Origin: Sphingopyxis sp.
GTDB lineage: Bacteria; Pseudomonadota; Alphaproteobacteria; Sphingomonadales; Sphingomonadaceae
Direction of reading: 5' to 3'
Assembly: GCF_016793825.1 (NCBI RefSeq)
Contig: NZ_JAEULM010000044.1
Coordinates: forward strand, 186,001 to 250,000
Length of the DNA: 64,000 nt
Of the stretch, positions 17,652-26,245 are shown one piece after another (positions within the stretch are counted from its first letter, which is position 1; every line of letters begins with the position of its first letter). A program made the position numbers and the translations under genes. Under the pieces are notes generated by a model, which made no database searches, was not told where the DNA came from, and saw nothing but the letters and a program-made list of their open reading frames with translations.

Positions 17652-18998
17652 TCAAAACGGCCCGCGCACGGCGATCGTCCGTGCCGGGCTGTAGAGATTG
17701 AGGAACATCGTCTGGCCGTCGGGCGCGAAGCAGACGCCCGCGCATTTCGTTTGTGCGGCAACCCGGGCGAACGGGTAGACACGTCCGTCCGGCGTGACCC
17801 CGCGCAGCCAGTTCTCGGGCTTACCACCCCGACGATCTTCGCAGACGATCAGGTCGCCGTTCGGCGCCACGGTCAGATTGTCGCCAAAGCTGAAGTGCGC
17901 GGGGTCGGTCGATTCGAGAAAGATCTGCAACCGGCCGGGCGCCGCATGCTCGCCAGCGGTTCCTTCGGCCGGCGACGGACGATAGCGCATGATCTGCCCA
18001 CGCCGCGCGGCGCCGCCCGATGTACAGGTAAAATAGAGTTCGCCGTCGCCGCCGTGAATACCCTCACCGCGCGCAAAGATCGCTGCGCCTGCACGCGCGC
18101 CGCGTCTGCGAAGATCGTCGGCCGGGCTTTCGACGTCGTCGAGGTCGACCCAGCGCACCGCGTGCCAGCCTTGCGCCGGCAAGATCCGGCCAGACCAGTT
18201 ACGGGTGTCCGGGAAGCCATGCTGTTCGAATGCCAGCGCCTGCAAGCGCCCGCCTTTCGCAAGCGCACCGCGTTCCGCGGGAACGAAGCGATAGAAGAGG
18301 CTGTCCTGCCGATCTTCGGTCATGTAGACGATCCCGCTCGTCGGATCGCAAACCGCGGCTTCATGGTTGAAGCGCCCCATCGCTCGGATCGGTTCGGCCG
18401 CGACCATGCCGCCCGGCGCAACAGGAACCTCGAACACCCAGCCGTGATCCTGCGCGAGTTTACCGGCGCGCGAGACATCCTCTTCGCAACTGAGCCAGCT
18501 CCCCCACGGCGTCATGCCGCCCGAGCAATTGCGGATCGTGCCCGAGAGCGCCAGATATTGCTCCTCGACGGCCAGCGTTTCGGGGTCGAGGACAAGCGTC
18601 GAAACCCCGCCAGGAAGCGCGCGGCCGGCCAGATGGTCGAAGGCCCGCTCGCCAACGGCGCTGTTCGTCGCCGGTCCCGACCCGAAATCGGCAGGGTCGA
18701 GTTCGTGGTTCCGCATCAGGCAAAGGCGACCGTCGGACAGCACCGTACAGCCCATGCCGTCGGCGCTGTCGGGAACGCGGTGGCCATCGTGCATGATCTG
18801 TCCGAATTGCGACAAGATCCGGTACGAAAAGCCGGATGGCAGATCGAGGACCGACGCCGGATCGGCGACCGGCGGCCCGAAGCCCCCACTTTCCGTCACC
18901 AACGCTGCCGATGCACGAACCCCGTGGAGCGCCAGTCCGGCGAACGCGCCGGCGACAAGTTTTCGCGCGAAATGGCGGCGGGTCAACATTGCAGTCAT
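17652..18998 (-). CDS. PhoX-like (DUF839) protein with a Tat-type signal
   Basis: 448-residue exported protein of the PhoX/DUF839 beta-propeller family. The N-terminus has LTRRHFARKL before a hydrophobic segment, a twin-arginine signal. Family segments seen are DLPSGFSYRILSQFG, DGMGCTVLSDGRLCLMRNHEL, GTIRNCSGGMTPWGSWLSCEE, MGRFNHEAAVCDP and GVCFAPDGQTMFLNLYSP. PhoX proteins are calcium/iron alkaline phosphatases, but many DUF839 members are uncharacterised, so phosphatase activity is not assured. The start at 18998 (MTAML) has a G-rich site upstream; an alternative ATG is at 18989. Convergent with the thiolase gene and divergent from the CaiB-type gene. Confidence 0.85.
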   Translation of the reverse strand: MTAMLTRRHFARKLVAGAFAGLALHGVRASAALVTESGGFGPPVADPASVLDLPSGFSYRILSQFGQIMHDGHRVPDSADGMGCTVLSDGRLCLMRNHELDPADFGSGPATNSAVGERAFDHLAGRALPGGVSTLVLDPETLAVEEQYLALSGTIRNCSGGMTPWGSWLSCEEDVSRAGKLAQDHGWVFEVPVAPGGMVAAEPIRAMGRFNHEAAVCDPTSGIVYMTEDRQDSLFYRFVPAERGALAKGGRLQALAFEQHGFPDTRNWSGRILPAQGWHAVRWVDLDDVESPADDLRRRGARAGAAIFARGEGIHGGDGELYFTCTSGGAARRGQIMRYRPSPAEGTAGEHAAPGRLQIFLESTDPAHFSFGDNLTVAPNGDLIVCEDRRGGKPENWLRGVTPDGRVYPFARVAAQTKCAGVCFAPDGQTMFLNLYSPARTIAVRGPF

Positions 18999-19143
18999 CG
19001 ACGAACAGCCCCCGGATGCCGATTCTCTGCGAGCCGGATAGGCGTATGTCGTGACAGGCGTGCGGCGCCCGCCTGACAGTTCGGCGACAAATCGAAGACC
19101 ACATGCACAAAGCTGAAACATTGGAAACAAGAAGGAGAGAGAG

Positions 19144-20274
19144 ATGACGGGTCCGCTCAAAGGTATCAGGATCATCGAATTCGCGGGGATCGGGCCCGGA
19201 CCGTTCTGCGGCATGATGCTGGCCGACCATGGCGCCGAGGTCATCCGCATCGACCGCCCCGGCGGTTTCATGGATCCGCGCGATCCGTTGTCGCGCAACC
19301 GCACCTCGATCGTACTCGACATGAAGAATCCGGAGGCGGTGCAGATCGCCCGCGATCTTTGCAAAAGCGCGGACGGCATCATCGAGGGCTATCGTCCGGG
19401 CGTGATGGAGCGGCTCGGCCTCGGTCCCGACGTGCTGCTCGCCGACAATCCGAAGCTCGTTTACGGCCGGATGACCGGCTGGGGCCAGTTCGGCCCCTAT
19501 GCGCAATCGGCGGGACACGACATCAACTATATCGCCCTGTCGGGTGTCCTTCACACCGTGGGCCGCTCGGGCGAAAGGCCGGTGCCGCCGGTCAATTATG
19601 TCGGCGACTTCGGCGGCGGCGGGATGATGCTGGCGTTCGGCATGTCGAGCGCGCTCGTCCACGCGGCCAGGACCGGCGAAGGTCAGGTGATCGACTGCGC
19701 GATGACCGACGGGTCGGCGCTGCTCGCGGGCATGACCTGGGGTTTCCTTGCCGCTGGCCGTATCAAGGATGAACCCGGCGTCAACATGCTGGATAGCGGT
19801 GCCCATTTCTATGACACCTACACGTGCGCCGACGGCAAGTTCATCTCGATCGGGTCGATCGAACCGCAATTCTACGCGTTGCTGCGCGAGAAGACGGGCC
19901 TCGACAAGGATCCCGCCTTCGACGCGCAGATGGATCCCGCGCAATGGGGGCCGCTGAAAGACAAGCTCACCACGCTCTTCGCAACCAAGACGCGCGACGA
20001 ATGGTGTGCGATCATGGAGATGACCGATGTGTGCTTTGCACCCGTCCTGTCGTTGACCGAGGCGCCTCAGCATCCGCACAATATCGAGCGTGAGACATTC
20101 CTGACCGTCGGCGGCGTGACCCAGCCCGCCCCGGCGCCGCGTTATTCGGCCACCGTCAGCGACGCTCCGCGCCCCGCCCCGCCGGTCGGATCGGACGGAG
20201 AGGCCGTGCTGGCCGGTCTTGGCTATGACGCCTCGCGGATCGCGGCGCTGCGCGACGGGGGCGCCGTCCGCTGA
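19144..20274 (+). CDS. CaiB/BaiF CoA-transferase family protein, alpha-methylacyl-CoA racemase type
   Basis: 376 residues of the family III CoA-transferase fold. IIEFAGIGPGPFCGMMLADHGAEVI opens the protein, and the pair AGHDINYIALSG and VGDFGGGGMMLAFG carries the His and Asp used by alpha-methylacyl-CoA racemase, so racemisation of 2-methyl branched acyl-CoAs is the best guess rather than CoA transfer. This fits the neighbouring ACAD pair, since racemases prepare methyl-branched side chains (pristanic, steroid) for oxidation. The start follows a purine-rich AAGGAGAGAGAG site. Probably co-transcribed with the downstream crotonase and phosphatase genes. Confidence 0.9.
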   Translation: MTGPLKGIRIIEFAGIGPGPFCGMMLADHGAEVIRIDRPGGFMDPRDPLSRNRTSIVLDMKNPEAVQIARDLCKSADGIIEGYRPGVMERLGLGPDVLLADNPKLVYGRMTGWGQFGPYAQSAGHDINYIALSGVLHTVGRSGERPVPPVNYVGDFGGGGMMLAFGMSSALVHAARTGEGQVIDCAMTDGSALLAGMTWGFLAAGRIKDEPGVNMLDSGAHFYDTYTCADGKFISIGSIEPQFYALLREKTGLDKDPAFDAQMDPAQWGPLKDKLTTLFATKTRDEWCAIMEMTDVCFAPVLSLTEAPQHPHNIERETFLTVGGVTQPAPAPRYSATVSDAPRPAPPVGSDGEAVLAGLGYDASRIAALRDGGAVR

Positions 20275-20376
20275 TGGTTCGCGGTGACCGGGCACGGGAC
20301 CGCGTCCGGTTGCCATCCTTGGCTTGCAACCACGACCCGCGAGGCATAGCCTGCTTCGCGAACAAGGAGCGTTTTG

Positions 20377-21180
20377 ATGGGTGAATTTCTGAGTGTCGAG
20401 CGGCGCGGCAAGATCGCGATTCTGACGATGATCAAGCCCGAAAGCATGAATGCGATCGGCACCCATGCGGACTGCGACGACATCATCGACACGCTCCGTT
20501 CGCTGGGCGAGGACCGAAGCGTCAGCGCGATTATCCTGACCGGCAGCGGCAAGGCGTTCAGCGCCGGCGGCAACCTCAAATCGATGCAGGACCGCCAAGG
20601 GATCGGGGTGCTCGATCAACCCGATTCGACCCGCGCCAATTACCGCCGCGGAGTTCAGGCGGTGATCCGCGCGCTGATGGACTGCGAAGTGCCGATGATC
20701 GCCGCCGTCAACGGCCATGCGGTCGGGCTTGGCTGTGACCTGGCCTGCACCTGCGATATCCGCATCGCGGCCGAGAGCGCGAAATTCGCGTGCAGCTTTA
20801 TCAAGGTCGGCATCGTGCCCGGCGATGGCGGAGCCTGGCTGCTCCAGAAGGTACTGGGTTATCCGCGGGCGGCCGAACTGTTCCTGACCGGCGACCGCTT
20901 CGACGCCGCGACGGCGAAGGAATATGGTCTCGTCACCGAAGTGGTGCCCGATCCCGAACTGCTCGATCGTGCCATCGCAATTGCCGAACGCATCGTCTGC
21001 AACCCGCCCCGTGCGCTGCGGCTCACCAAACGCCTTCTCCGCGAGGCCCAGCACAGCCGGATGAGCGATATCCTCGAGCTCAGCGCCGCCTATCAAGCCA
21101 TCGTCCATGAAACCGCCGACAATCGCGAAGCGATCAACGCCTTTGTCGAAAAGCGGTCGCCGGTGTTTACGGGAGACTGA
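20377..21180 (+). CDS. Enoyl-CoA hydratase/isomerase (crotonase) family protein
   Basis: 267 residues with crotonase motifs: the oxyanion-hole strand TGSGKAFSAGGNLKSM, then VNGHAVGLGCDLACTCDIRIAAESAKFACSFIKVGIVPGDGGAWLLQ. The ATG at 20377 has AAGGAG upstream (a TTG codon just before it is ignored). The position where hydratases usually have their first Glu reads SFIKVG, so hydration is less certain than isomerase or other crotonase chemistry. It sits 102 bp after the racemase gene and 2 bp before a protein phosphatase gene, in a CoA-ester degradation block. Confidence 0.88.
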   Translation: MGEFLSVERRGKIAILTMIKPESMNAIGTHADCDDIIDTLRSLGEDRSVSAIILTGSGKAFSAGGNLKSMQDRQGIGVLDQPDSTRANYRRGVQAVIRALMDCEVPMIAAVNGHAVGLGCDLACTCDIRIAAESAKFACSFIKVGIVPGDGGAWLLQKVLGYPRAAELFLTGDRFDAATAKEYGLVTEVVPDPELLDRAIAIAERIVCNPPRALRLTKRLLREAQHSRMSDILELSAAYQAIVHETADNREAINAFVEKRSPVFTGD

Positions 21181-21182
21181 TC

Positions 21183-21962
21183 ATGCTTGCCGAACGCACC
21201 CTGCCGCTGTCGGGCGTCCATAACTTCCGCGACTATGGCGGTTATGGCGTCGAAGGCGGCGGGCGCCTGCGCGATGGAGTATTGTGGCGGTCGGCGCACC
21301 ACGAGGCGGCGAGCGACGCGGACCTGGTCGCGATCGACGCGCTGGGGCTCGAAACGGTGATCGACCTGCGCGGGGACGACGAGCGCGAAAGCCACCCGTG
21401 CCGCCGCTCCGACAATTTTTCGGCGCGGGTGCTGTTCGCCGGCGGCATTACCGCCGGACTTGCCCCGCATCTTCAGGCCGCTGGCGGCGCGATCGATGCC
21501 GAGACGGCGCGCGAACGAATGATCGATACCTATGCCGGTATGCCGTACCGCCCGGCACTGGTGGCGACGCTGCGACTTTATCTGGCCGCGCTGGCCGAAT
21601 ATGACGCGCCGAGCCTTGTCCATTGCGTCGCGGGCAAGGATCGTACCGGGTTTGCCGTTGCCGTCGTCCATCGCCTGCTGGGCGTCCATGAGGACGATCT
21701 GATGCAGGATTATCTGCTGACCAATACCGCCGGCAAGATCGAAGAGCGGATCGCGCAGGGCGCAGCCCATATCCGCGCGCGCCATGGTGCGGAGATCCAC
21801 GATGACGCGATCCGCGCGCTGATGTCGGTCAATCCAGCCTATCTGGATGCGGCGCTTGCCACGGTGCGCCGCGACCATGGCGACATCCCGACCTATGCCG
21901 AAACGGTATTGAATCTGACGCCCGCGATGCGCGACGCAATGATCGACCGATTGGTGATCTAG
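21183..21962 (+). CDS. Tyrosine-protein phosphatase family protein
   Basis: 259 residues of the bacterial Y_phosphatase3 group. The N-terminal NFRDYGGY motif and WRSAHHEAAS segment are typical, and the P-loop HCVAGKDRTG gives the Cys-X5-Arg catalytic signature; the general acid region DLRGDDE lies upstream. No signal peptide, so cytosolic. Members also dephosphorylate phosphoinositides in some pathogens. It begins two bases after the crotonase stop and has its own GGGAGA site, so it is co-transcribed with catabolic genes, an unusual neighbour whose reason is unknown. Its stop lies 3 bp from that of the convergent amidohydrolase. Confidence 0.87.
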   Translation: MLAERTLPLSGVHNFRDYGGYGVEGGGRLRDGVLWRSAHHEAASDADLVAIDALGLETVIDLRGDDERESHPCRRSDNFSARVLFAGGITAGLAPHLQAAGGAIDAETARERMIDTYAGMPYRPALVATLRLYLAALAEYDAPSLVHCVAGKDRTGFAVAVVHRLLGVHEDDLMQDYLLTNTAGKIEERIAQGAAHIRARHGAEIHDDAIRALMSVNPAYLDAALATVRRDHGDIPTYAETVLNLTPAMRDAMIDRLVI

Positions 21963-21965
21963 GGC

Positions 21966-23276
21966 TTAGCCGCCCTTCACCAGCACCCCGCCCTTCACCA
22001 CCGCATCGACACCTTCGAGCTGGCGAACATCGGTGAGCGGATCGCCATCGACCGCGATGATATCGGCATAGCGGCCGACGGCAATCGCCCCGACATCGGC
22101 AGTCATGCCCAGCGCCTCGGCGCCGTTCATCGTCGCCGCGCGGATCGCCTGCATCGGCGTCATGCCCCATTCCACCATCTTGGCGAATTGCCGGCCATTG
22201 TCGCCGTGCGGATAGACGCCCGCGTCGCTGCCGAAGATCATCCGCACGCCGGCCTTGACCGCGCGCTGAAAGGTTTGCCGCTGCGCGAGGCCGATGGCCT
22301 TTTCCTTGTCGAGGCTTTCCTGTTCGGTCCCGTTCGCCGTACCGGTCGCGAGAATATAATCGTCGTTATAGATATCCATGTCGAACCAGGTCTTGTGCGC
22401 GACCGCCAGCTTGATCGTTTCGTCGCTCGCAAGGCTGCAATGTTCGATCGTATCGATCCCCGCGAGAATCGCCGTCCTGATGCCATCATCGCCGTGCGCG
22501 TGCGCCGCGACTTTGATACCGAGCATATGCGCTTCGTCGGCGATCGCCTTCATTTCCTCCAGCGTCAGTTGCTGTGCGCCAACGCTGTCGCCCAGCGAAA
22601 AAACACCGCCGGTCGCGCAAATCTTGATAACCCGCGCGCCATATTTGTGCAGCCAGCGCACCTTTGCGCGCGCCTCTTCGGGGCTGTCGACCACCGAAGG
22701 TTCCTTGCGATCCATCGATGGAGGCAGCCCGCCCCCATCGCAGTGACCGCCGGTGGCACCGATCGCCCACCCCGCCGGAATGATACGCGGTCCGGATATA
22801 TAGCCGCCCTCGATCGCCTGCTTGAGCCCGACATCCTCGAAATCGGCCGAGCCGACATTGCGCACAGTGGTGAAGCCGGCATCGAGCGTCTTTCGGGCGT
22901 TGGCGACACCGACGACGGTCCAGAAGCTGTCGGTATAGCGAAGCGCCTGATAGCCGCCGACTTCCGCCAGCGACGTCAGATGGACGTGCATGTCGATCAG
23001 GCCCGGAAGCAGCGTCTTGTTGCCAAGGTCGATATGCTTGACGTTCGCACCCCAGCGCACCGTGCGCGCATCGGCAATGCTGGTGATGCGTCCGTCGGCG
23101 CCGACGAAGATCGCGGGATAGTCGACCGCCTTGCCGGCGAGCACATCGATATAACGGGCAGCGGTGATGACGGTCTGCCCGGCGCCGTCCTGTGCGTGTG
23201 CCGACGCGGCGAGAGCCGCCGCCGTTCCCAAAGCGATTCCCCGCAGAAAACTACCGAACTTTACTCGCGTTTGCAT
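21966..23276 (-). CDS. Exported amidohydrolase (imidazolonepropionase/prolidase-like)
   Basis: Metal-dependent hydrolase of the amidohydrolase superfamily, 436 residues with an N-terminal signal peptide (hydrophobic stretch ending ASAHAQ). Metal ligands are visible: HVH in LLPGLIDMHVHL, then KVAAHAHGDDG, IEHCSLAS and the late Asp in IFGSDAGVYPHGDN. ADIIAVDGDPLTDV and VVKGGVLVKGG at the C-terminus form the small beta-sandwich. Such proteins include periplasmic Xaa-Pro dipeptidases and cyclic-dipeptide or carboxypeptidase-like enzymes, so the substrate is open. ATG 23276 places the signal peptide correctly; the in-frame 23309 start would extend it needlessly. Confidence 0.87.
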   Translation of the reverse strand: MQTRVKFGSFLRGIALGTAAALAASAHAQDGAGQTVITAARYIDVLAGKAVDYPAIFVGADGRITSIADARTVRWGANVKHIDLGNKTLLPGLIDMHVHLTSLAEVGGYQALRYTDSFWTVVGVANARKTLDAGFTTVRNVGSADFEDVGLKQAIEGGYISGPRIIPAGWAIGATGGHCDGGGLPPSMDRKEPSVVDSPEEARAKVRWLHKYGARVIKICATGGVFSLGDSVGAQQLTLEEMKAIADEAHMLGIKVAAHAHGDDGIRTAILAGIDTIEHCSLASDETIKLAVAHKTWFDMDIYNDDYILATGTANGTEQESLDKEKAIGLAQRQTFQRAVKAGVRMIFGSDAGVYPHGDNGRQFAKMVEWGMTPMQAIRAATMNGAEALGMTADVGAIAVGRYADIIAVDGDPLTDVRQLEGVDAVVKGGVLVKGG

Positions 23277-23347
23277 AATCGATCCGCCTGTTGAAAGTGC
23301 CCGTCTCAATGGATGGCAAAACAGGACTTGTTAGGACAGCGGAATTT

Positions 23348-24085
23348 TCAGGACGCGGCGATTTTGTACTGCGCCAGATAGTCGTATCCGGCCCTACATG
23401 CATCGGCGACCGCGCGCTCCTCCGCCGTCAGTTCGGGCGGCGGCTTGTCGGGCGACCCGAAGCCGGTGCTCGACACGACGGCGTCATACCAGTGCGACGC
23501 CCAGACACCGTCCGTGGCATGAATGCCCGGCTCCCAACGCAGCATGGCAGGGTCCCAGGCGATGCCGAGTGCTGCGCACAATTTCCGCAGCATTCCCGGC
23601 GGATCATGCAGAATATCGGCGCTGTCGATCACTGGCGGCGCCTGCCCGATCCGATCGGCTTCGCGATCGAAGAATTCGACCTGTCGGTCGGTGCCGAGAT
23701 GATCCGGCCGAACCATGACGCGCTTGGCGGCATAGCTTGCGACGACGCGCGCGGGATCGCGGATCAGGAAGGCATGGCGCAGCCCCGGCAGGTCGTGATG
23801 TGCGATCGGGCCGACCATGTGATGCGCCATATGCTTCTGATACCAGATCGGCGTGCCCGCCGGGTTCGGGCCGGACATGGCGCGCGCGACCCCGTGCCAG
23901 TCGCAGTCCATCGAGGCCATCACCCGATCCATCATCGGTTGTGGATCGCCGGTCTGCCGGAGGTAAGCGCCGTAGAACGGTTCGTCCGCCACATGCGTAT
24001 CCGCGCGGCTACCGAAACTGCGCATCATCGCGGTCGACAAGTTGCGCGGACCCGACCACATCGCGATGCGGATACAGTCGGTCAC
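23348..24085 (-). CDS. Sulfotransferase-like P-loop protein
   Basis: 245-residue protein whose N-terminus IRIAMWSGPRNLSTAMMRSFG matches the PAPS-binding P-loop region of sulfotransferases, with FLIRDPARVVASY as the second (3'-phosphate) motif. The fold is therefore sulfotransferase-like, but a true sulfo-acceptor is not known for this group. The GTG start at 24085 overlaps the stop of the upstream class IV aminotransferase (GTGA), so the two are translationally coupled. Plants are reported to carry a fused protein with a similar P-loop domain ahead of a class IV aminotransferase domain, which supports a joint function (recalled knowledge, not checked here). Confidence 0.8.
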   Translation of the reverse strand: MTDCIRIAMWSGPRNLSTAMMRSFGSRADTHVADEPFYGAYLRQTGDPQPMMDRVMASMDCDWHGVARAMSGPNPAGTPIWYQKHMAHHMVGPIAHHDLPGLRHAFLIRDPARVVASYAAKRVMVRPDHLGTDRQVEFFDREADRIGQAPPVIDSADILHDPPGMLRKLCAALGIAWDPAMLRWEPGIHATDGVWASHWYDAVVSSTGFGSPDKPPPELTAEERAVADACRAGYDYLAQYKIAAS

Positions 24086-25002
24086 GGGCGCGAACGCCCC
24101 GCGATATCCCGTTCGATCAGAGTCCTGTACAGCCCCTGCAACCGTTCGACCATCGGCCCGCGCCCGTCGGTCAGCCGGCGCCCGTCGATGGTATGCGCCG
24201 GGACGACACCGGCAAAAGTTCCGGTCACGAACGCTTCATCGGCGCCATGGACATCGGTGAGGGAGAAATTCTTCTCATACACCGGGATCCCCGCTTCGCG
24301 GCAAAGGCGGATCACATTGCCGCGCGTGATCCCGCCCAGGCAATAATCGCCGGTCGACGTCCATACCTCGCCCTTGCGAACGATGAAGAAGTGCGTCGAA
24401 TTGCAGGTCGCGACAAAGCCGTGCGGATCGAGCATCAGCCCTTCATCGGCACCCGCCTGCGCCGCCTGGATGCAGGCGGTGATGCAGTTGAGTTTCGAAT
24501 GCGAGTTGAGTTTCGGGTCCTGCACCGCAGGGTCGCCCCGCCGAACATGGACGGTGAAGAGCGAAAGCCCCTTCTCGACCGTCGCCGGCAGCGGATCCTT
24601 GTGCTCCGCAATAATCACGATCGTTGCGGGCGAAATAACGACACGCGGGTCCTGATAGGGGGTGGAGCGGATACCCCGCGTCACCATCAGGCGAATGTGG
24701 CAGGCGTCCATGGCGTTCGCGTCGATCGTCGCGTAAAGCCGTTGTTCCAGTTCGGCGCGCGCGATCCCGATGTCCATCGCGATCGCCTTCGCACCTTCCC
24801 ACAGACGGTCTAGATGCTGGTCGAGGAATGCCATTCGTCCCTTGTGGACGCGAATACCCTCCCACACGCCGTCGCCCAGCATGAAGCCGCTGTCGAACAC
24901 CGACACGCTGGCCTGCGCGCGTGGTACCAGCGTGCCGTTGACGTTGATCAGGATCGCGTCGTTGCGCGGATCGGGGATGAAGTCGTGCGTGCCTTGAGCC
25001 AT
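24082..25002 (-). CDS. Class IV aminotransferase (BCAT/D-amino acid transaminase-like)
   Basis: PLP enzyme of fold type IV, 306 residues. VFDSGFMLGDGVWEGIRVHKGRMAFLDQHLDRL is the conserved N-terminal block, HIRLMVTRG leads to the PLP-phosphate region, and a Lys that could form the Schiff base is in NSHSKLNCI. GFVATCNSTHFFIVRKGEVWTS and YCLGGITRGNVIRL follow, as in BCAT and D-amino acid transaminase. Which amino acid is used cannot be settled, and it may differ from classical IlvE since no other branched-chain genes are close. The ATG at 25002 opens a two-gene unit with the sulfotransferase-like gene. Confidence 0.87.
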   Translation of the reverse strand: MAQGTHDFIPDPRNDAILINVNGTLVPRAQASVSVFDSGFMLGDGVWEGIRVHKGRMAFLDQHLDRLWEGAKAIAMDIGIARAELEQRLYATIDANAMDACHIRLMVTRGIRSTPYQDPRVVISPATIVIIAEHKDPLPATVEKGLSLFTVHVRRGDPAVQDPKLNSHSKLNCITACIQAAQAGADEGLMLDPHGFVATCNSTHFFIVRKGEVWTSTGDYCLGGITRGNVIRLCREAGIPVYEKNFSLTDVHGADEAFVTGTFAGVVPAHTIDGRRLTDGRGPMVERLQGLYRTLIERDIAGRSRP

Positions 25003-25040
25003 GAGGCGACACTAGCCGCGATAACGCGCCTGTCGAGGGG

Positions 25041-25751
25041 TCAGAGCCCCTTGCGACCGAAGCCGCCTGCACGCGGCCCGGCAAGCGACGGCTGCGGCGC
25101 CCCCTCCAGCGCATCGCGCCGCCCGAAGCCCGGCGCGATCGGCACGGTTTCCGATGTCGCCGGCGTGGGTGCGGCGCGACCGCGCATATAATTGGCGAGG
25201 GCCGCGTCGGGGTCGAAGGCCTGTTCGGCCTGCGGCGCGGCAGCGGCCCATTGGGGCGTCTGGTCCGCACGCGGTGTGGTGCGACCCTCTGCCGACGCAC
25301 AGTGCATCGCGAGATCATCGACCAGCGCGGCGAGTCCGGCCTTGTCGATGTCGAGCATATCGCTCAGCAGGCGATATTTTTTCGCGAAGAAGCCACCGCG
25401 CATCTTGATGTCGAGATATTTCGTGCTGCCGACCTTGACCAGACCATAGAGCGCATAGGTGTTGAGCGCCGAGGTTCCGATCTCGGCAACATCGGGCCAA
25501 CGAAGCTGATATTCGGACCACATCGTCGTAACGGTCAGCCGCTGCGCATCATAGCGAAGTGCTGTCGGATCGCCGAACAGCTTACGCGCACCCAGAATGC
25601 CAAAGACAAAGAACATGGCGATGGCGATCAGCACAACGGCAGTCATGAAACCGCCCGTCCTGCCGAGCAACATCAGGCCGACAACGCCCAGAACCGGGCA
25701 GCCGACGGCGGTTTTGACGAGCTTCGCCCTGGCGTAGTTGACGGTCCGCAT
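25041..25751 (-). CDS. Hypothetical membrane protein with GGFGRK tail (downstream partner)
   Basis: Not recognised. About 236 residues: two hydrophobic helices in the first 55 residues, then a soluble beta-rich part (VTTMWSEYQLRWPDVAEIGTS, KYLDIKMRG) that resembles small PH-like membrane-anchored domains. A Pro/Ala-rich linker leads to a tail reading FDPDAALANYMRGR and ending GGFGRKGL. The gene just upstream encodes a protein with almost the same tail (see 25772-26191). ATG 25751 is used; a TTG at 25775 would overlap the upstream stop as TTGA and is a real alternative. Function unknown. Confidence 0.72.
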   Translation of the reverse strand: MRTVNYARAKLVKTAVGCPVLGVVGLMLLGRTGGFMTAVVLIAIAMFFVFGILGARKLFGDPTALRYDAQRLTVTTMWSEYQLRWPDVAEIGTSALNTYALYGLVKVGSTKYLDIKMRGGFFAKKYRLLSDMLDIDKAGLAALVDDLAMHCASAEGRTTPRADQTPQWAAAAPQAEQAFDPDAALANYMRGRAAPTPATSETVPIAPGFGRRDALEGAPQPSLAGPRAGGFGRKGL

Positions 25752-25771
25752 CGCTGCGTGCCCCGGCGCGC

Positions 25772-26191
25772 TCAAACGGTCTTGCGGCCGAAGCCGCCAG
25801 GCCGCGGCGTGAAGGGGCGGAGGTCGCCCTCGACAGCATCGGATGCGATCGGCGGGGGCGGCGCCGCCTCGCGATTGCGCATATAATTCGCAAACGCGGC
25901 ATCCGCGTCGAAGCCTTGCGTCGCGGCATCCGGTTCGCCATCGGACGCGGCGCGGGTGCCGGGGACCCGGCTCGTTCCCGAAACGGCGCGCAACAATTTG
26001 ATGATCAGGGGCAGCGCAAAGAGCAGCCCGACGATCGAAAGCCCGATCACCGTGGGACCAAGACCGATCATCGCGAAGTCTTCGGCCGATCCGCCGCCAA
26101 CGCCGATGAAATGCCGCAGCATCCAGCCGATATAGACGAGCGGAATGAGCCCGCCGATGATCCCGAACACACTGCCGATCGACAACCGCAT
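25772..26191 (-). CDS. Hypothetical membrane protein with GGFGRK tail (upstream partner)
   Basis: Not recognised. 139 residues: two hydrophobic helices (SVFGIIGGLIPLVYIGWML and IGLSIVGLLFALPLIIKLL), then a hydrophilic Pro/Ala-rich region with the segment FDADAAFANYMRNREA and an end reading RPGGFGRKTV. The same combination (D-x-DAA-x-ANYMR-x-R, then GGFGRK at the C-terminus) is found in its downstream neighbour, so the tails are homologous or under common selection, perhaps a shared docking signal. An AGGGG site precedes the ATG. It belongs to a two-gene unit; function unknown. Confidence 0.72.
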   Translation of the reverse strand: MRLSIGSVFGIIGGLIPLVYIGWMLRHFIGVGGGSAEDFAMIGLGPTVIGLSIVGLLFALPLIIKLLRAVSGTSRVPGTRAASDGEPDAATQGFDADAAFANYMRNREAAPPPPIASDAVEGDLRPFTPRPGGFGRKTV

Positions 26192-26245
26192 CGCAACACC
26201 CCTGCTTCGACCAGCGGAATCTAGCAGCGATAACTTAGGATTCCC

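Noticed and set aside
18460..21108. 882-codon antisense frame across PhoX-like, CaiB and crotonase genes
   Set aside because: It is Arg/His-rich and crosses three real genes; no motif or plausible start site.
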